A DNA stretch of 64,000 nucleotides from contig NC_085128.1 in the NCBI RefSeq assembly GCF_030269925.1, forward strand, positions 10,604,501 to 10,668,500. The letters run 5' to 3'. The translations under genes were made by a program, and so were the position numbers. How positions within the stretch are numbered: position 1 is the first letter of the stretch; every line of letters starts with the position of its first letter. Positions 46,536-58,501 of the stretch are shown piece by piece. The notes under the pieces were generated by a model. The model made no database searches. It saw only the letters and a program-made list of their open reading frames with translations, and was not told the origin of the DNA. Source of the DNA: Bombyx mori (taxonomy: Eukaryota > Arthropoda > Insecta > Lepidoptera > Bombycidae).

Positions 46536-47399
46536 TCCGGTAGTCTTAGCAAAGTGCTACCGAGATTCCCTAGCGGGCTATAAAAACGTAACTGCGTAAC
46601 TAAACTAATAATTAAACACAACATACTCATCTAATAAATGTTAAGCGATCTACATCGGTTGCTATTACTGTTACTATTTGCTGCGGGTGTATTAAGTAAT
46701 ACCGCACTCGATAGCTTTGAAAATTACAAAAAAATATATTGTTACAATGCCAATTCATGATTGCCATATCGAATTGACTCTAAAATCGTGATAGGTGTTG
46801 AAGTCAGACAATATAGGCGGCTAAAGCATGCGCAAATTGATGCGCGATTTATTACGCAGCAGGCGCATATTGACAGCTAAAAATGAATCTACTAGCTAAA
46901 TTCTAAGCTATAAAGTAGCAACGTAACTCTTGTGAATAAATAAAATCGATCGCTTCCGATCGATCATTCTGGAAATCGATGAGGGATTTCTGTACTCAGC
47001 AGTGGAGGAGAACCTGCGACTGTCCGAATCTCGAATCTCGAATCGTCCGATCAAATCGAAACAATTTCTTAAAACGTTTAACCGATAAAATATCAAAAGT
47101 ACACGACGAAATTCCTAAGAGTAAAATTCGACCTTAATAATTAAAACATGAAAATGAATGTGCAGCAATAAAACTGTTTGAATGTCGAATGTTACGCATT
47201 AGGTACACAAACGTTCATCGTAATCGTAAAAATGTGATGTTATCCAATTTACAGTCAGCGCGTGCTTTGGCTCGGGCCCTTATTCTTAGAATATTTCAAC
47301 TTTAAAAACGAGAATTTTAACTGTAACATTCATAAAACGTGTTGAATTTGTGTTTATCAAATGTACTTACAGTCGATGATGGTATTCATAGTTAAAATA
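46536..47399. other. No gene seen
   Basis: Intronic; the clustered TCGAATCTCGAATC near 47027 is a small tandem repeat. Confidence 0.5.
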
Positions 47400-47670
47400 A
47401 TCTATATCTATACATATAAATAAAATTGGAGTGTCTGTTTGTAATATTGAAATAACCGTTTTTTACTACATGCATATGAATAGTATATATTAAATATACG
47501 GTACATACACCAAAATAACATTTTTTACAATTTTTGTCCGTCTGTCTGTTTGTTCCGGCTAATCTCTGGAACTACTGGACCGATTTTGACGAGACTTTCA
47601 CTGATAGGTAGCTGATGATATAAGGAGTAACTTAGACTACTTTTTTAGACTAGCTTTGCCTCAGACTCAG
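47400..47670. mobile_element. Short interspersed repeat
   Basis: TAAATAAAATTGGAGTGTCTG, GTCCGTCTGTCTGTTTGTTC and GGAACTACTGGACCGATTTT are phrases common in lepidopteran non-autonomous repeats; ends near ACTAGC at 47649. Confidence 0.45.
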
Positions 47671-48124
47671 CTAGTCTAAAACGAAAATCGAATACATGCC
47701 TACATTGACTTTATAAATATTCATTATCAAAGAGCAGAACTGGTACCGCGATTTTTAAAAATACTCAAATTTAAAGTTTTAAAGATTTAACTTTTAAGAA
47801 AAACGTGATTTAAATTGTGTTTACTGCCTTAATTCTCAAATTCAATTAATTATATATATATATTTATATTAGACCCATCTATTTTAGATTATCATCACAA
47901 CAAACTATAATAAATTGTACAAATCTTTAAAATCGAGTTATCGATAAATTAGCGTTACAGTTACACAGTAAAGCTATGCAAAAGAATGTAGGTACGCTTT
48001 AATAAAAACAAAAATTACTTACGTCGCAAAATTTAATGTGAAAATTTTTAGTTTTTTAAGATACAGATACTAATCACCAATTAACAATCCATAAGAAAAT
48101 GAAACAATATTCCAAAAATTATCT

Positions 48125-48365
48125 TCATTTTTTTTTATTGCTTAGATGAGTGGACGAGCTCACAGCCCACCTGGTGTTAAGTGGTTACTGGAACCCTTCT
48201 ACAACATAAATGCGCCATCCACCTTGAGATATAAGTTCTAAGGTCTCAAGTATAGTTACAACTTCTGCCCCACCCTTTAAACCGAAACGCATTACTGCTT
48301 CACGGCAGAAATAGGCAGGGTGGTGGTGCCTACCCGTGCGGACTCACAAGAGGTCCTACCGCTTC
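48125..48365 (-). repeat. Bm1-like SINE
   Basis: TTGCTTAGATGAGTGGACG to ACAAGAGGTCCTACC, well preserved, with a short deletion around the ATAGACATC region. Confidence 0.87.
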
Positions 48366-50402
48366 TTGAATAATGCAATTGCTGCTCAGCTTATTCATAC
48401 ATACCTCTGTATAAGATTCATGTATGAGCGCATACGACTATATCTGTTTCCGTGTATTCATGATTAGCATTGGCCTGTCTGCAATACATTTCTGTTTAAC
48501 ATTGTTGTAAATAAGACTGGTTCTTGGCGTTGATACCATTTACTCATTAGTTGCAGCTTAACCTCGGCAAAAATATATATATAATATTTATGTCCTTTAC
48601 AGTTTACAGTACAATAACATGAAGAAAATTCGACGGTAGTTAGCATTCAAACATCAACGTATAGCACTTCAGTCGTATGTGATCACGAAAACTGTAAAGT
48701 ATTTGAAGCTTTGAAAATAATAATTAAAACAGCACGTGGGGCACTCTGCTATGCTATTGCATAGCATTTTTATGAACTTATGCAATTATAATTAGTCAAT
48801 AATAATTTACTATTAAAACAATAATAAAATAAGACCACTCTATATTTATAAGCATTAACAAAAGCAAAACATTAACTGTCCCCTTCACACTCATAAACTA
48901 GACCGCGCGAGAGAGAGATGGGCAGTGTTGAACGCGAGATACATAGTAAGCGGAGTGTGGGGTGCTAGGTTTTATTTTCGTTACGGAAATTCTTGACTCG
49001 GTCGCCGTGCTCAAAGCCCGCGATAAAAGCTATGCAATAGCTTAAAAACAACAATATAATATAATAACAATAAAATGAAAAAGATAAACACGAGATGAAG
49101 TCGTTACAGTAGGCTTAATTATGTCTACGACTCGCGAATACCGAAGAAAATAATAGATAATATTTTTTTTACATACGTTTATTTTGCAAGTAAGTCCCTT
49201 ATAGCAGATTACTTTTTCAAATAATCCAGACCTCTTCTGTTATTGTTTGTACACATTGTTCATTTAATTTATGTGCATTAATTATTACAACAGTGCTCCC
49301 CCGCGGCTTGTGCCATGTGCGTTATTATTTTATACTCTCTGACCTAATTGAATTACGTTTCTCGAGCAGGATGGCAGTAAACGAGTAAAGTGGACTAGTC
49401 CATTATAGGGATGTACCCGTACTTTGGATAGGGGAATGCGTTTTAAATATTATATTAAATATGTTTTATCAGATTTTGTTTTTTAAATACGCGATGGATA
49501 AATACGATCAGCTTGACAAGCCACATTAGTAGCTCTGGATAAGAAAAATACCTTTGAAGATTTTAGTTCTAAATTGGAATTCAAACCAGGCATATTATGT
49601 CTGTTTAACGATGTTTAAGTTTCTAATGATTAATCGAATCACTTTAATCGTTTTATCTTTGCTGTTGAATACGTATTATTCCAGTATTTCAATAAATTCA
49701 ATAATTCAATAAATATATGAATATGAATTGTAACATCCCTAAATTTTACAACTGCTATTCGTTAAAGCCAATAGAATATAACTACCTACCTATGTATCTA
49801 CGCCGCAGATAACACACTGGTTACAAAACAAGTTTCTTGACGTCACCATCCCGGTATATTAGATCCTCTAATGACTACATCAAAAAGGTTTTTAATGTTA
49901 ACGATGTATATTAATAAAGATTAGATTTTTTAAAAGTTTTTCCGCCTATTGCATATCGAGAAAATTGAAGTAATACATATTTTTAAGTGCCTTGTTATGA
50001 AGTATAGGTATCTATGGAGCTGCTTTCGGCGTAATATGATATTACTTCGGTGTTAGTCAAATAAACAGCCAAAATTAAAAAAAAACTGTTTCTCTTTCGA
50101 GTTCTTCCAGTTTTTGAGATGATGGAATTCTTGATGGCCCATAGGCCTTTCCAGCTTCACCAGTACGGGTGCACTCAAGGCTAGGACTAAGGTTGGGACG
50201 AGGTATTGATTCTATGGGCTATTGGTCACGTTGAATTCTTCGACGGGTACGGTGATCTGTACTTTGCAAGAATCTGACCTGGTTAGTACTAATAGTTTCG
50301 ACCAGCATCGGATAAATAAGGAACAGATACAATATTATACTCTAAATTATAATATCTATAATAGTTTGCGATCTGCTGCTAGCCAACGTTATATTATGGA
50401 GG
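48366..50402. other. No gene seen
   Basis: Two kilobases of intron. The part at 50090-50400 may be decayed LINE sequence leading into the fragment at 50403. Confidence 0.5.
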
Positions 50403-50760
50403 ATGTTGGGTATTCCCTGGACCGCACGCTGCACCAATGTATCTATCCTAGCTCAGCTCAAGATCCGGACTAGACTCTCCACCATTTGCCTGCGAGGGAT
50501 TCTTGAATACTTTGGCCACATTGCAAGGAAAGACAGTGACAACTTGGAGAAATTGGTGGTCACTGGAAAGGTCGAGGGCAAGCGACCAAGAGGCAGGAAC
50601 CCGACCCGTTGGACGGACCAGATTCGTGCAACCCTTGATACCACAATGCACGATGCTCTGCACTCAGCTGCAGATAGGAACAGATGGCGGTGCATTATAA
50701 TAAACAAACTGTTTCAAGGCCATGACCACGACCCTCAATAATGAGGAAACCGACGCAAGG
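50403..50760 (+). mobile_element. C-terminal fragment of an endonuclease-reverse transcriptase ORF
   Basis: Encodes RTRLSTICLRGILEYFGHIA, then KVEGKRPRGRNPTRWTDQIR and ALHSAADRNRWRCI, a typical C-terminal tail of lepidopteran LINE reverse transcriptases, with TAA near 50740. The reverse transcriptase core is not present upstream. Confidence 0.75.
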
Positions 50761-51366
50761 AGGAGGAGCTAGCCAACGTCAACCGTTCTTGAGAATGGAA
50801 GGTATGAGATTGGCAAAGCAGGCTAGAAATTAATCGTAGGCAGTTTGGCTTAGAGAATAAGAAGAATAAGCCGAGAATCACAACTATATAAAGGCTGTTC
50901 CAGCTGGATAAGGCATGTGGTTGGTGCTGATGCGTACGAAAATATTTTTCACAAACACGAAATACAATGTTTAATACTTAAAATAGTTTCACTAATAGCT
51001 CTAAAGAGTTACGTCAAAATAGCATGTGTATGTTCAGTTTAGTGTTACGCTTTTTCATTTTTATTACTTTTGAAAACAGATGTTAGCATACCCCTTGATG
51101 GTGGAGTATCACCGTCGCTTGTGGCCTGTCGACAATGCCATAGACGCAGCCAAGACGCGGCATACCAACGCCATTCCTTAGATTTCGTACCAGATTAAAG
51201 AAAATACGGTACCTAAAGATAATTTGTTATTCGCCGAATAACTATCCGGTAATATTACATTATTAGATAACCTCCGCCAAAGAGAAAACAATATGAGATG
51301 TGTATTTCGTTTACTTAAGATCAAAGATTCCAAATAATATATGTGGAGTACATATCCTTATGTTTT

Positions 51367-51590
51367 TTTTTCCTACCTAAGCTAGTAGCCTTGAGAGGCT
51401 ATTCCAGCGTAACCTTAACTAGTAGGTGAGCTCACTGGGCTCAAACCTGACGACATTGCTAACACGAACCCTAGCAAGAGCCGTGCTTCGCCGAATCTAC
51501 CACCGGATCGGAAACACAACCCACTGAGAAGATCCGGCGAGAAACTCAGTGGGCTGTGTCTGAGGGTTACTTATGTATAGGAAACGTTAA
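51367..51590 (-). mobile_element. Truncated LINE 3' end, same family
   Basis: T-run then CCTACCTAAGCTAGTAGCC, through ACCACCGGATCGGAAAC, to GTGGGCTGTGTCTGAGGG. Confidence 0.86.
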
Positions 51591-51934
51591 AGGTACATGC
51601 TGTTTCAATATTATGAAGTCTCGAGGAATTTGCTTTTATTTTTCTTTCAAATCGTCACCGATGACGCCAATATACTAAACGAGTGTACCGAAATATGATA
51701 GTAGTAGAAGTCACACTCTAATGATGTCGTAAATCTTAAGAAGTCGTTATTTGTCACTCGCTGAAAATACGGATCACGCACACACTTTAGTACGACGTAA
51801 CCGAAAAAGAGAATTGGCGTGGCATTTGTAATTGTCATTTTGGGATAGACATTGAAGTTTCTTGAACTAGAAAAATTCTGCCTTTGCTAATAACAAACTA
51901 GTTTGATAGTACCCAAACCGGTGTTATAACGTAA

Positions 51935-52105
51935 TATGAGCCCGCGTGGCTAAATAGCACTAGTGATTCAGTTTCTGCGGCAAAGCAGTCTTGTGTTCTG
52001 TATTAAACAATGAAACAGTCACTATACATTTTAACCCTGTGTTTTAACGTAGATAACATTTATATTGTAATGTCCCATTTAACGCCAGATAAAACAGTAG
52101 GATGG
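51935..52105 (+). repeat. Decayed Bm1-like SINE
   Basis: TGAGCCCGCGTGGCTAAATAG, GGCAAAGCAGTCTTGTG and CCCATTTAACGCCAGAT follow SINE order at low identity. Confidence 0.4.
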
Positions 52106-52164
52106 TACACCGTTATTGCGCAAAAACAAAACAAAACATATACACAAATAGAAATTTGAATAAT

Positions 52165-52600
52165 GAATAATTTTAATAAATTTGAATTAAAAATAGTGTA
52201 AGAAAAAATGATTTTATTGTAAAAAAAAGCGTGGGCCGCTTTTCAGGATAATATTAAAATAACCCGTCTACTCATATCTGTTGATAAAATATTTATAACT
52301 ACTGATACCATGCACCCCACGCTTTTTTTTACAATAAAATCATTTTTCTTACACTATTTTTAATTCAAATTTATTAAAATTTATTTTCTATTTTTTAGTT
52401 GGATTTTCTATAAAAGCGTATTTTATTAGTTTTTTAAACTATTATTAATTTTTTATTATTTAGTTGAATTTCAATTTTTTAAATTATTATTTTTATTTTT
52501 ATTTTAAATATTGTATTGTCATCGGTCCTTAATAAGTATACCAAATTTCGAGTTAATCCGACGTTTTGAAGGGGATCAAAATCATGCTAATAAAAACGTA
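52165..52600 (+). mobile_element. Foldback-type element, second copy
   Basis: Arms 52170-52235 and 52315-52380 are nearly perfect 66-bp inverted repeats around a 79-bp loop. Beyond the right arm the sequence continues with TAAGTATACCAAATTTCG, shared in inverted orientation with the copy near 20100. AT-rich, no coding capacity. Confidence 0.7.
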
Positions 52601-53106
52601 TAAAATAGAAGTCTTATTCTATCATGGTTATATATTTTTTTAAATAATTCACTGTACGATAACCTATTTATTTCTTTGTTTTTTACTATCATTCTCTAAT
52701 TACACGTATGGTTTCTGTTGAGTAATCCCATATGTATAAGAGAAGATCTATTAGAATCCTATAGCTATCACTGTCTGCGAAAAAAATCGTACAAAATATA
52801 ATAGTAATTGTGTCTACTAAGCAACAAACAATGCGAACGAAATAACTCATAAATAATAATGTAATAGATGATTTTACAACGCCCGTGACAGCTGGCAGAT
52901 GCTCACCTGCTGACTATAGTCAACGAGACGGGCATAACTCCAAAAACCTTGGCCAAGTTTATTATTTATACATGTTTTCATTTTAATAATATGTCACATT
53001 GTAACTATTGACTACTAACACATGATTCTGAATTAGTCATAAGTAATAGGTGTTTACTTATGAAGTTGCCGCTTTACAATAGGTACTGGCAATTTGAAAC
53101 GTAGTT

Positions 53107-53330
53107 TCTGTGGTAGGTATCGTATAACCGTCAATATATTCTGAATTCAAATGAATCTATACTAATATTATAAAGCTGAAGAGTTTGTTTGTTTGACCGC
53201 GCTAATATCAGGAACTTTTCTGTGGTAGGTATCGTATAGCCGTCAATATATTCTGAATTCAAATGAATCTATAATAATATTATAAAGCTGAAGAGTTTGT
53301 TTGTTTGAACGCGCTAATATCAGGTCCGAT
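53107..53330 (+). repeat. Tandem duplication, 112-bp period
   Basis: TCTGTGGTAGGTATCGTAT recurs at 53107 and 53219, and the following 100 bp match with about four differences. It spans the left edge of the Helitron-like element. Confidence 0.85.
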
Positions 53331-53685
53331 TTGAAAAATTCGTTCAGTGTTAGATAACCCATTTATGAGGAAGGCTATAGGCTATATAACATCACGCTAA
53401 GACCAATACAAGCGGAGCACCAATAAAAAATGTTTCAAAATCGGGTTTTTTTTTGAGAGCTTCCGCTGCGTGCACTTCCGAAACGGTTAGTTTCGCTAAA
53501 ATAATGTTTGACAGAATTGTTCCCCTTTAAGAGATCAAAACAAAGTCAGCGACAGCTTATGTCTATATATATGTTAAGGTTGGCTCACTATAACAGTTTT
53601 TTATGCTAACCAAATTTGTTCTAAAATAAAGCCTTATTTTTAAACTATTCCACGCGAACGAAGTGGCGGGCATAAGTTAGTTTTA
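53158..53685 (+). mobile_element. Lepidopteran Helitron-like non-autonomous element
   Basis: Starts TCTATACTAATATTATAAAG and ends GAACGAAGTGGCGGGCATAA followed by GTTAG, the shape of widespread lepidopteran Helitron-like repeats (5' TC, 3' CTRR-like). It contains a tandem duplication near its 5' end. No coding capacity. Confidence 0.6.
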
Positions 53686-53777
53686 TTATAAAAATGTGGA
53701 ATTCAATTATGGAATTAGAATTCCGTCCCGGTAGCAATGCCGCACAAACATCTCACAACATTAATGATTTGTACGGA

Positions 53778-53832
53778 TTGAACCTTTGATTATATACACA
53801 TGTATATAACGTGACGTGTATATAATCAAAGG
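53778..53832. repeat. Inverted repeat next to the mariner remnant
   Basis: CCTTTGATTATATACAC and its complement GTGTATATAATCAAAGG, about 16 bp apart. Could be a remnant terminal repeat or an independent palindrome. Confidence 0.6.
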
Positions 53833-53849
53833 ATTGAACACTACGAACG

Positions 53850-54375
53850 AATGCACAACGTATTGTTGTTTGAATGCCTCCGACATAGAAAATTGTATCT
53901 AACAAATGAACCCCGTGGTAGCCCTAAAACTAAAGTTAAACGAATTAAAGGCGATAGTGAAAGATGACGATGATATTATATCTACCGCTGAGTTAACAGC
54001 AGCTTTCAAAGTTAGCATCAAAGCAATATTAGTTCATATGCGTCAAATCGACAAGATAAAAAAACTTGGTTAGTTAGTGCCGGACGAAGGTGGACGAACG
54101 CGTTAAGGTATTCCTTGCATTGTTTAATAGACACTAAAATGAAAGGATTTTAAACAGCTTTGTGATTTACGATGAAAATTTGATTCTAGGCTAATAATAG
54201 TAAGCGTCCGTATTGGTTAGACCCTCCAATACGGACGCTTACTATTATTAGCCTAGACCTAGCCTAACCCTGGCTCAGAACCTGGACAAAATCTCAAACG
54301 AAAACATACCCCTAACAATATCATGGTCACGTTCGGTCTCTAGTGCTGGTATAATCATAAGACATGTAATTCAAA
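53850..54375 (+). pseudogene. Decayed mariner-type transposase fragment
   Basis: Remnant of a mariner D,D34D transposase. A piece reads NEPRGSPKTKV, then after a frameshift LNELKAIVKDDDD, STAELTAAFKVSIKAILVHM and RQIDKIKKLG before a stop: the helix-turn-helix region before the WVPHEL motif. Further on VIYDENLIL matches the first catalytic Asp motif (DEKWIL), followed by NNSKRPYWLDP and, after an inverted duplication, PGQNLKRKH and NNIMVTFGL. Several frameshifts and stops; no 3' part with the remaining catalytic residues is evident. Identification is by family recall. Clearly dead. Confidence 0.75.
54186..54256. repeat. Perfect 31-bp inverted repeat within the mariner remnant
   Basis: Arms 54186-54216 and 54226-54256 are exact complements with a 9-nt loop. 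The left arm is transposase coding sequence (ANNSKRPYW); the right arm interrupts it, so it is an inverted duplication. Confidence 0.9.
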
Positions 54376-54439
54376 TTGGCAAACGCACCTTGACTTTAAC
54401 AAACTCGTTCTGCTGTTCATTTCCACCATAGGAAGTTAG

Positions 54440-54545
54440 ATTTTGCCCCACCTACCCGAAACGCAATCCTGTTTCACAGCAGAAATAGGCAGGGTGGTGG
54501 TACCTACCCATGCGGATTCACAAGAGGTCGTACCACCAGTAAATA
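54440..54545 (-). repeat. Truncated Bm1-like SINE
   Basis: 5' half only in reverse orientation: TTTCACAGCAGAAATAGGC, AGGGTGGTGGTACCTACC, ACAAGAGGTCGTACCACC. Confidence 0.75.
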
Positions 54546-54647
54546 GTGTAATTGTAAATTGACGTCGCAATTGTTTCTTTTGAGTCAGAGCAGTCTCTTT
54601 CACAAACCCGCAATATTACAGTAGCCAGTTATTTTGCTGTAACGTTA

Positions 54648-54735
54648 CGTCCATGAGCGACCACTGGTAGCGGTGACTACTGACCATCAAGTATGGCCAT
54701 ATGCTCGTCTGCGTACTATGGCAGAAAAAAAAACA
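54648..54735 (+). mobile_element. Decayed tail of the CR1-like LINE
   Basis: ACGTCCATGAGCGACC, GACCATCAAGTATGGCC and ATGCTCGTCTGCGTAC match the tail, ending in GGCAGAAAAAAAA. Confidence 0.5.
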
Positions 54736-54959
54736 TAATGATGGTGGCATTATAAAATACGCATTTTTTTCTTTTTAAAATCGCCGATTTAAATATACCT
54801 ATCTCGTTCAGTCTATACAGATTTAGTTAGACAATATTCTAGTAGTTTTATGTTTAAGAAACATATCTTAAGCACAATCTGAATAATTAAGCATAATCTA
54901 ATAATTAAGCATAATCTAAAAAAAATTAGTCAAGATCATACATACGAGTATTATTGTTA

Positions 54960-55447
54960 GTATAACTCCATGATGACCTGGAGCTTGACTCAGTCAGTAA
55001 GTATCTACAGTCGGCATCATTGCGCCACTTTGAGAAGACGGCACGACATAAGAACCTTCCTGTCATGGTCGCTGGGAAAAACATACCCGATCCTGTAGAC
55101 CGAATGGTAAATAGTCGACGTCGCCCAAAACACGTCATTACGGATCCTCCTGATCCATTAACGGTGCTTTTAGATACCTCAAGCACTGGTCACCTTCCTC
55201 GTCGAACCCGTCGCGTGCGACGAAGGGCTCGACGAGCGAATTAACCCACAGACACAGCCCACTGAGTTTCTCGCCTGATTTTCTCAATGGGTCGCGTTTT
55301 CGATCCGGTGGTAGATTCTGCGAAGCACTGCTCTTGCTAGGGCCAGTGTTAGCAACACTCTGGTTTGAGCCCCGTGAGCTCACCTACATGTTAGGGCCAA
55401 GCTGAAATAGCCTCTCAAGGCTATCAGCATAGGTAGGGAAAAAAAAG
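54960..55447 (+). mobile_element. 5'-truncated LINE copy with the end of the ORF and 3' UTR
   Basis: A longer fragment of the family: it starts at CTCCATGATGACCTGGAG, equivalent to about 10140 of the long copy, encodes SLRHFEKTARHKN-type C-terminal sequence with few changes, stops at TAA near 55242, and ends with the shared 3' UTR and an A-run. Confidence 0.9.
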
Positions 55448-56421
55448 TTTGTGTAAGATCATTCAGTTTTCGTGTTTTAACATTTGACATTGATAATAAT
55501 ACTATAACGCTGATTGATGATACCTGCTGGGCATTGTAAAAGTTGGTAAACGTTTTGTTTTTAACATTAACGCGTAAACTCTAAATCGCTGTTTTGCATG
55601 TTCGCGAGTCGATATTTTAACGAAATCGCCTCGGTAATCTAATAATGATTATATTCCCGTTGCGAAACTTATTCGCGAAATCTTCAAAAGAATACAAACA
55701 AAAGGGGGACAGAAGTAGGTCAAGTAAGTGTTTACCCGAATAATACAATTTACTTGTTTATGTGACTGAGTGTGCTCTGCGTGGGTAAACACTACGTAAG
55801 CCACTAAACAACCGACCTTAGTATAATACAACGTTTCCCTCGATATAACATTTTCTAATTTAGAAAAGTACATAACAGTCTGATATGCAATTTTAAGAAC
55901 ACTAAAAGTATAATGTCTAATTTACTTTTACCGTTAATCGGTTTATACGAATTCGTGTGTACTTTAAGGGATATTAATCGATTATTTAAAGACTATCTTA
56001 TAAAGAGTCGCATCGGAAAAAAACATAATTGAAATGTTGTTTATGAAAAGTCCAAATTATTGATTTTTTATAGATGACCTTATGCTGATCGTATCGAGAA
56101 TTAATGGGTGACCCGCAATTAAGATAAATCTAGCAACACCTCATCCATCTGTTATCCGGCCGCCAAAAAGAATACGTTCGCTATCGAACCGATGACGTGA
56201 TTTGGCTTTGAAATGGCAATGATTTAAAAAAAAAAAATGTTTATTTGCCCCGCTAACGAATACTCATCTAATGATAACTTCTAATGACAATGAGATCTGT
56301 GACAGCATTGACGTTGTCTATAAACTCCGGCAACCACTATATATTGGATGGTCAAATGTATCTTAATGGACGGTTTTACCAGTAACTACAATTTCACCTT
56401 ACAAAATTTCGATAAAAAAAA
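55448..56421. other. No gene seen
   Basis: AT-rich intron; nothing recognised. Confidence 0.5.
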
Positions 56422-56644
56422 GATGCGTGGTGTCGTGGGACACCGGATAGGAACGAAGTTCCATATAAAAAATAAAAAATAAAGAATTACGAAAAAAAAA
56501 TTGCGCGGTGAAATATCGCTATGCGGAAAACAAGGCCTTATTCCACGGACTTTTTCTTACGGTTTTTACTATCACATGTTTTTCAGTTCGGTCGCGCAGC
56601 AAAATCCCTATCCCCTCCAAGCCTGCCGTAAGGAACTTCGTTCC
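56422..56644 (+). mobile_element. Hairpin-ended repeat, variant with a different interior
   Basis: The same 5' end (GATGCGTGGTGTCGTGGGAC, GGAACGAAGTTCC) but another interior and 3' region (TTTCAGTTCGGTCGCGCAGC, CTCCAAGCCTGCCGTAAGG) ending in GGAACTTCGTTCC. This 3' region recurs at 58310-58423. Confidence 0.7.
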
Positions 56645-57575
56645 AAAAAATATATTCAAACAAGTACCAATGACTGCAAAATGGTTCACGGATAGTGCAG
56701 TAAAATTGTAGAAACCTATGGTTAACGCCATCTGTATTATTAAAACTTGCCTAGTTTATTATCGTCCGTTGACAAAACATAATTAATATTGTTTGCAACG
56801 CCATCTAGTTCATTTTTATTAAGTTGTATTAAAAGGAATAAAGAGCATAAGGTATTATTGAAATTCTGCAGTTGTTCATTTAAAAGATGTTAAACGTTGA
56901 AATATTTGTATTTAAAAAAAATAGTCTGGTTCGAATTTATTAATATTTATATAAATTTCCATAGGAAATAAATAAACAGGCGTTGAATTAGTCACCCTAA
57001 AATTCCTATATCGTATTACAGAACAGTTGAGTAAAAACAATACAAGTCTAGTCAACGTCCTAATATCCTCATACATATTTAACTCTCATGAATAAATATT
57101 GAATATATCCCACAAGAAAGGTAGTGCTTGCAGTAAAATTTGAATATTACCACAATACAACCATTATTATCTTTTACGGTACACAAAATATCATTTTGCG
57201 CACTTCATTTTTCAATTTTAATCTACAGAATGTATATTTTTAAATAATAAATCAATGTTGAACGATTTACGAACACATTCACGATTGCAATTTAAGTACA
57301 AAGATATAAGTTATACTAATGGAATATTTACTGAAATTATTGTCCATCGCATTAATGCATGAGAAAATTAAAATATACCGAACAAAGGACTGAAACAAAT
57401 TTGATTTACATAAAAATCCCTTAACTGGAATACTGAAGTAGGAAGTTGACTAAACGGGACACGGTTCTGTGCTTAGAATCATTTGATTGTATAAAGCGAT
57501 CGCGATGTTTAATTTGTTTTTCTTTTTTATAAAGAAAACACATTTAATTCTGTGGAGCGTGCCGCAAAATAAAAA
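56645..57575. other. No gene seen
   Basis: Separates two hairpin-ended repeats; AT-rich. Confidence 0.5.
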
Positions 57576-58501
57576 GATGTGTGGTGTCGTGGGACACCGG
57601 TTAGGAATGAAGTTCCTTATTATAAAAATATTAATTTTAAGTTCTATTCGAGGTGTAAAGAAAATAATTATTCGGGTATACATTTTTTATTATGATTTTT
57701 TTATTGATAAAAATAAATAAAAACTACTTTACAAATTGATCAGCTTTATTATATTAACAATGATTTATAAAAAATATATAATAATAATATACAAATAAAC
57801 AGCTATTTATATGAATAATAATAACCGTCATCACGTAGACACTGTATAGCCATCATACTAAGACTATAAATAAATAAAAATATAAATGTGGTGTCGTGGG
57901 ACACCAGGTAGGTACGAAGTTCCTTCGGCTAATGTAGAATCGACACAATTTACAAAAAAAAATCGTGCTCAATTTTATGTTGGTTTTCTTGATTTTTCTC
58001 TCAAATTTTGCTGATTAGTTTTTATTTAAGTACAGGAAAGTATTTAGGAAATTCAGTATTTTAGGAAATAATAAATTACGTAAAATAAAAATAAAATCGT
58101 AATTCAAATTATCAATTAAAATAACAAAATATGTCTCTTTATTTTTGTTTGACAACATAAAATTACATAGAAATAGAAATAATTACAAAATAGAGAGAGA
58201 AGGGATGAGAGAACGAAAAGAAAGAGGGAGAAAGAGAAAGGTATTATACACTACTCGCTTGTGTATACGACTGTCGCGCCTGCGCACGTCTCATTAAACG
58301 GTTTTATTCCACGCACTTTTTTCCACGGATTTTTTCTTACGGTTTTACTATCACATTATTTTCAGTTCGGTCGCGCAGCAAAATCCCTATCCCCTCCAAG
58401 CCTGCCGTAAGGAACTTCGTTCCAATAAAAAATTTACGTTACAGACGTTTTTTTACCGGTTAGGGTATCCCTCCGCATCGTCCCATAAGGAACTTCGTTC
58501 C
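57576..58501 (+). mobile_element. Hairpin-ended repeat interrupted by a variant copy (nested)
   Basis: The outer copy begins GATGTGTGGTGTCGTGGGAC at 57576 and ends with GTTAGGGTATCCCTCCGC and AAGGAACTTCGTTCC at 58501. Between them is the complete variant copy 57886-58423 plus an AT-rich stretch at 57665-57885 that replaces the usual interior. Confidence 0.65.
57886..58423 (+). mobile_element. Inner variant copy of the hairpin-ended family
   Basis: 538 bp from ATGTGGTGTCGTGGGACACC to GTAAGGAACTTCGTTCC, sharing its 3' 110 bp with 56422-56644. The interior has a purine-rich run (about 58195-58240) and CGCGCCTGCGCACGTC near 58274. Confidence 0.65.
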
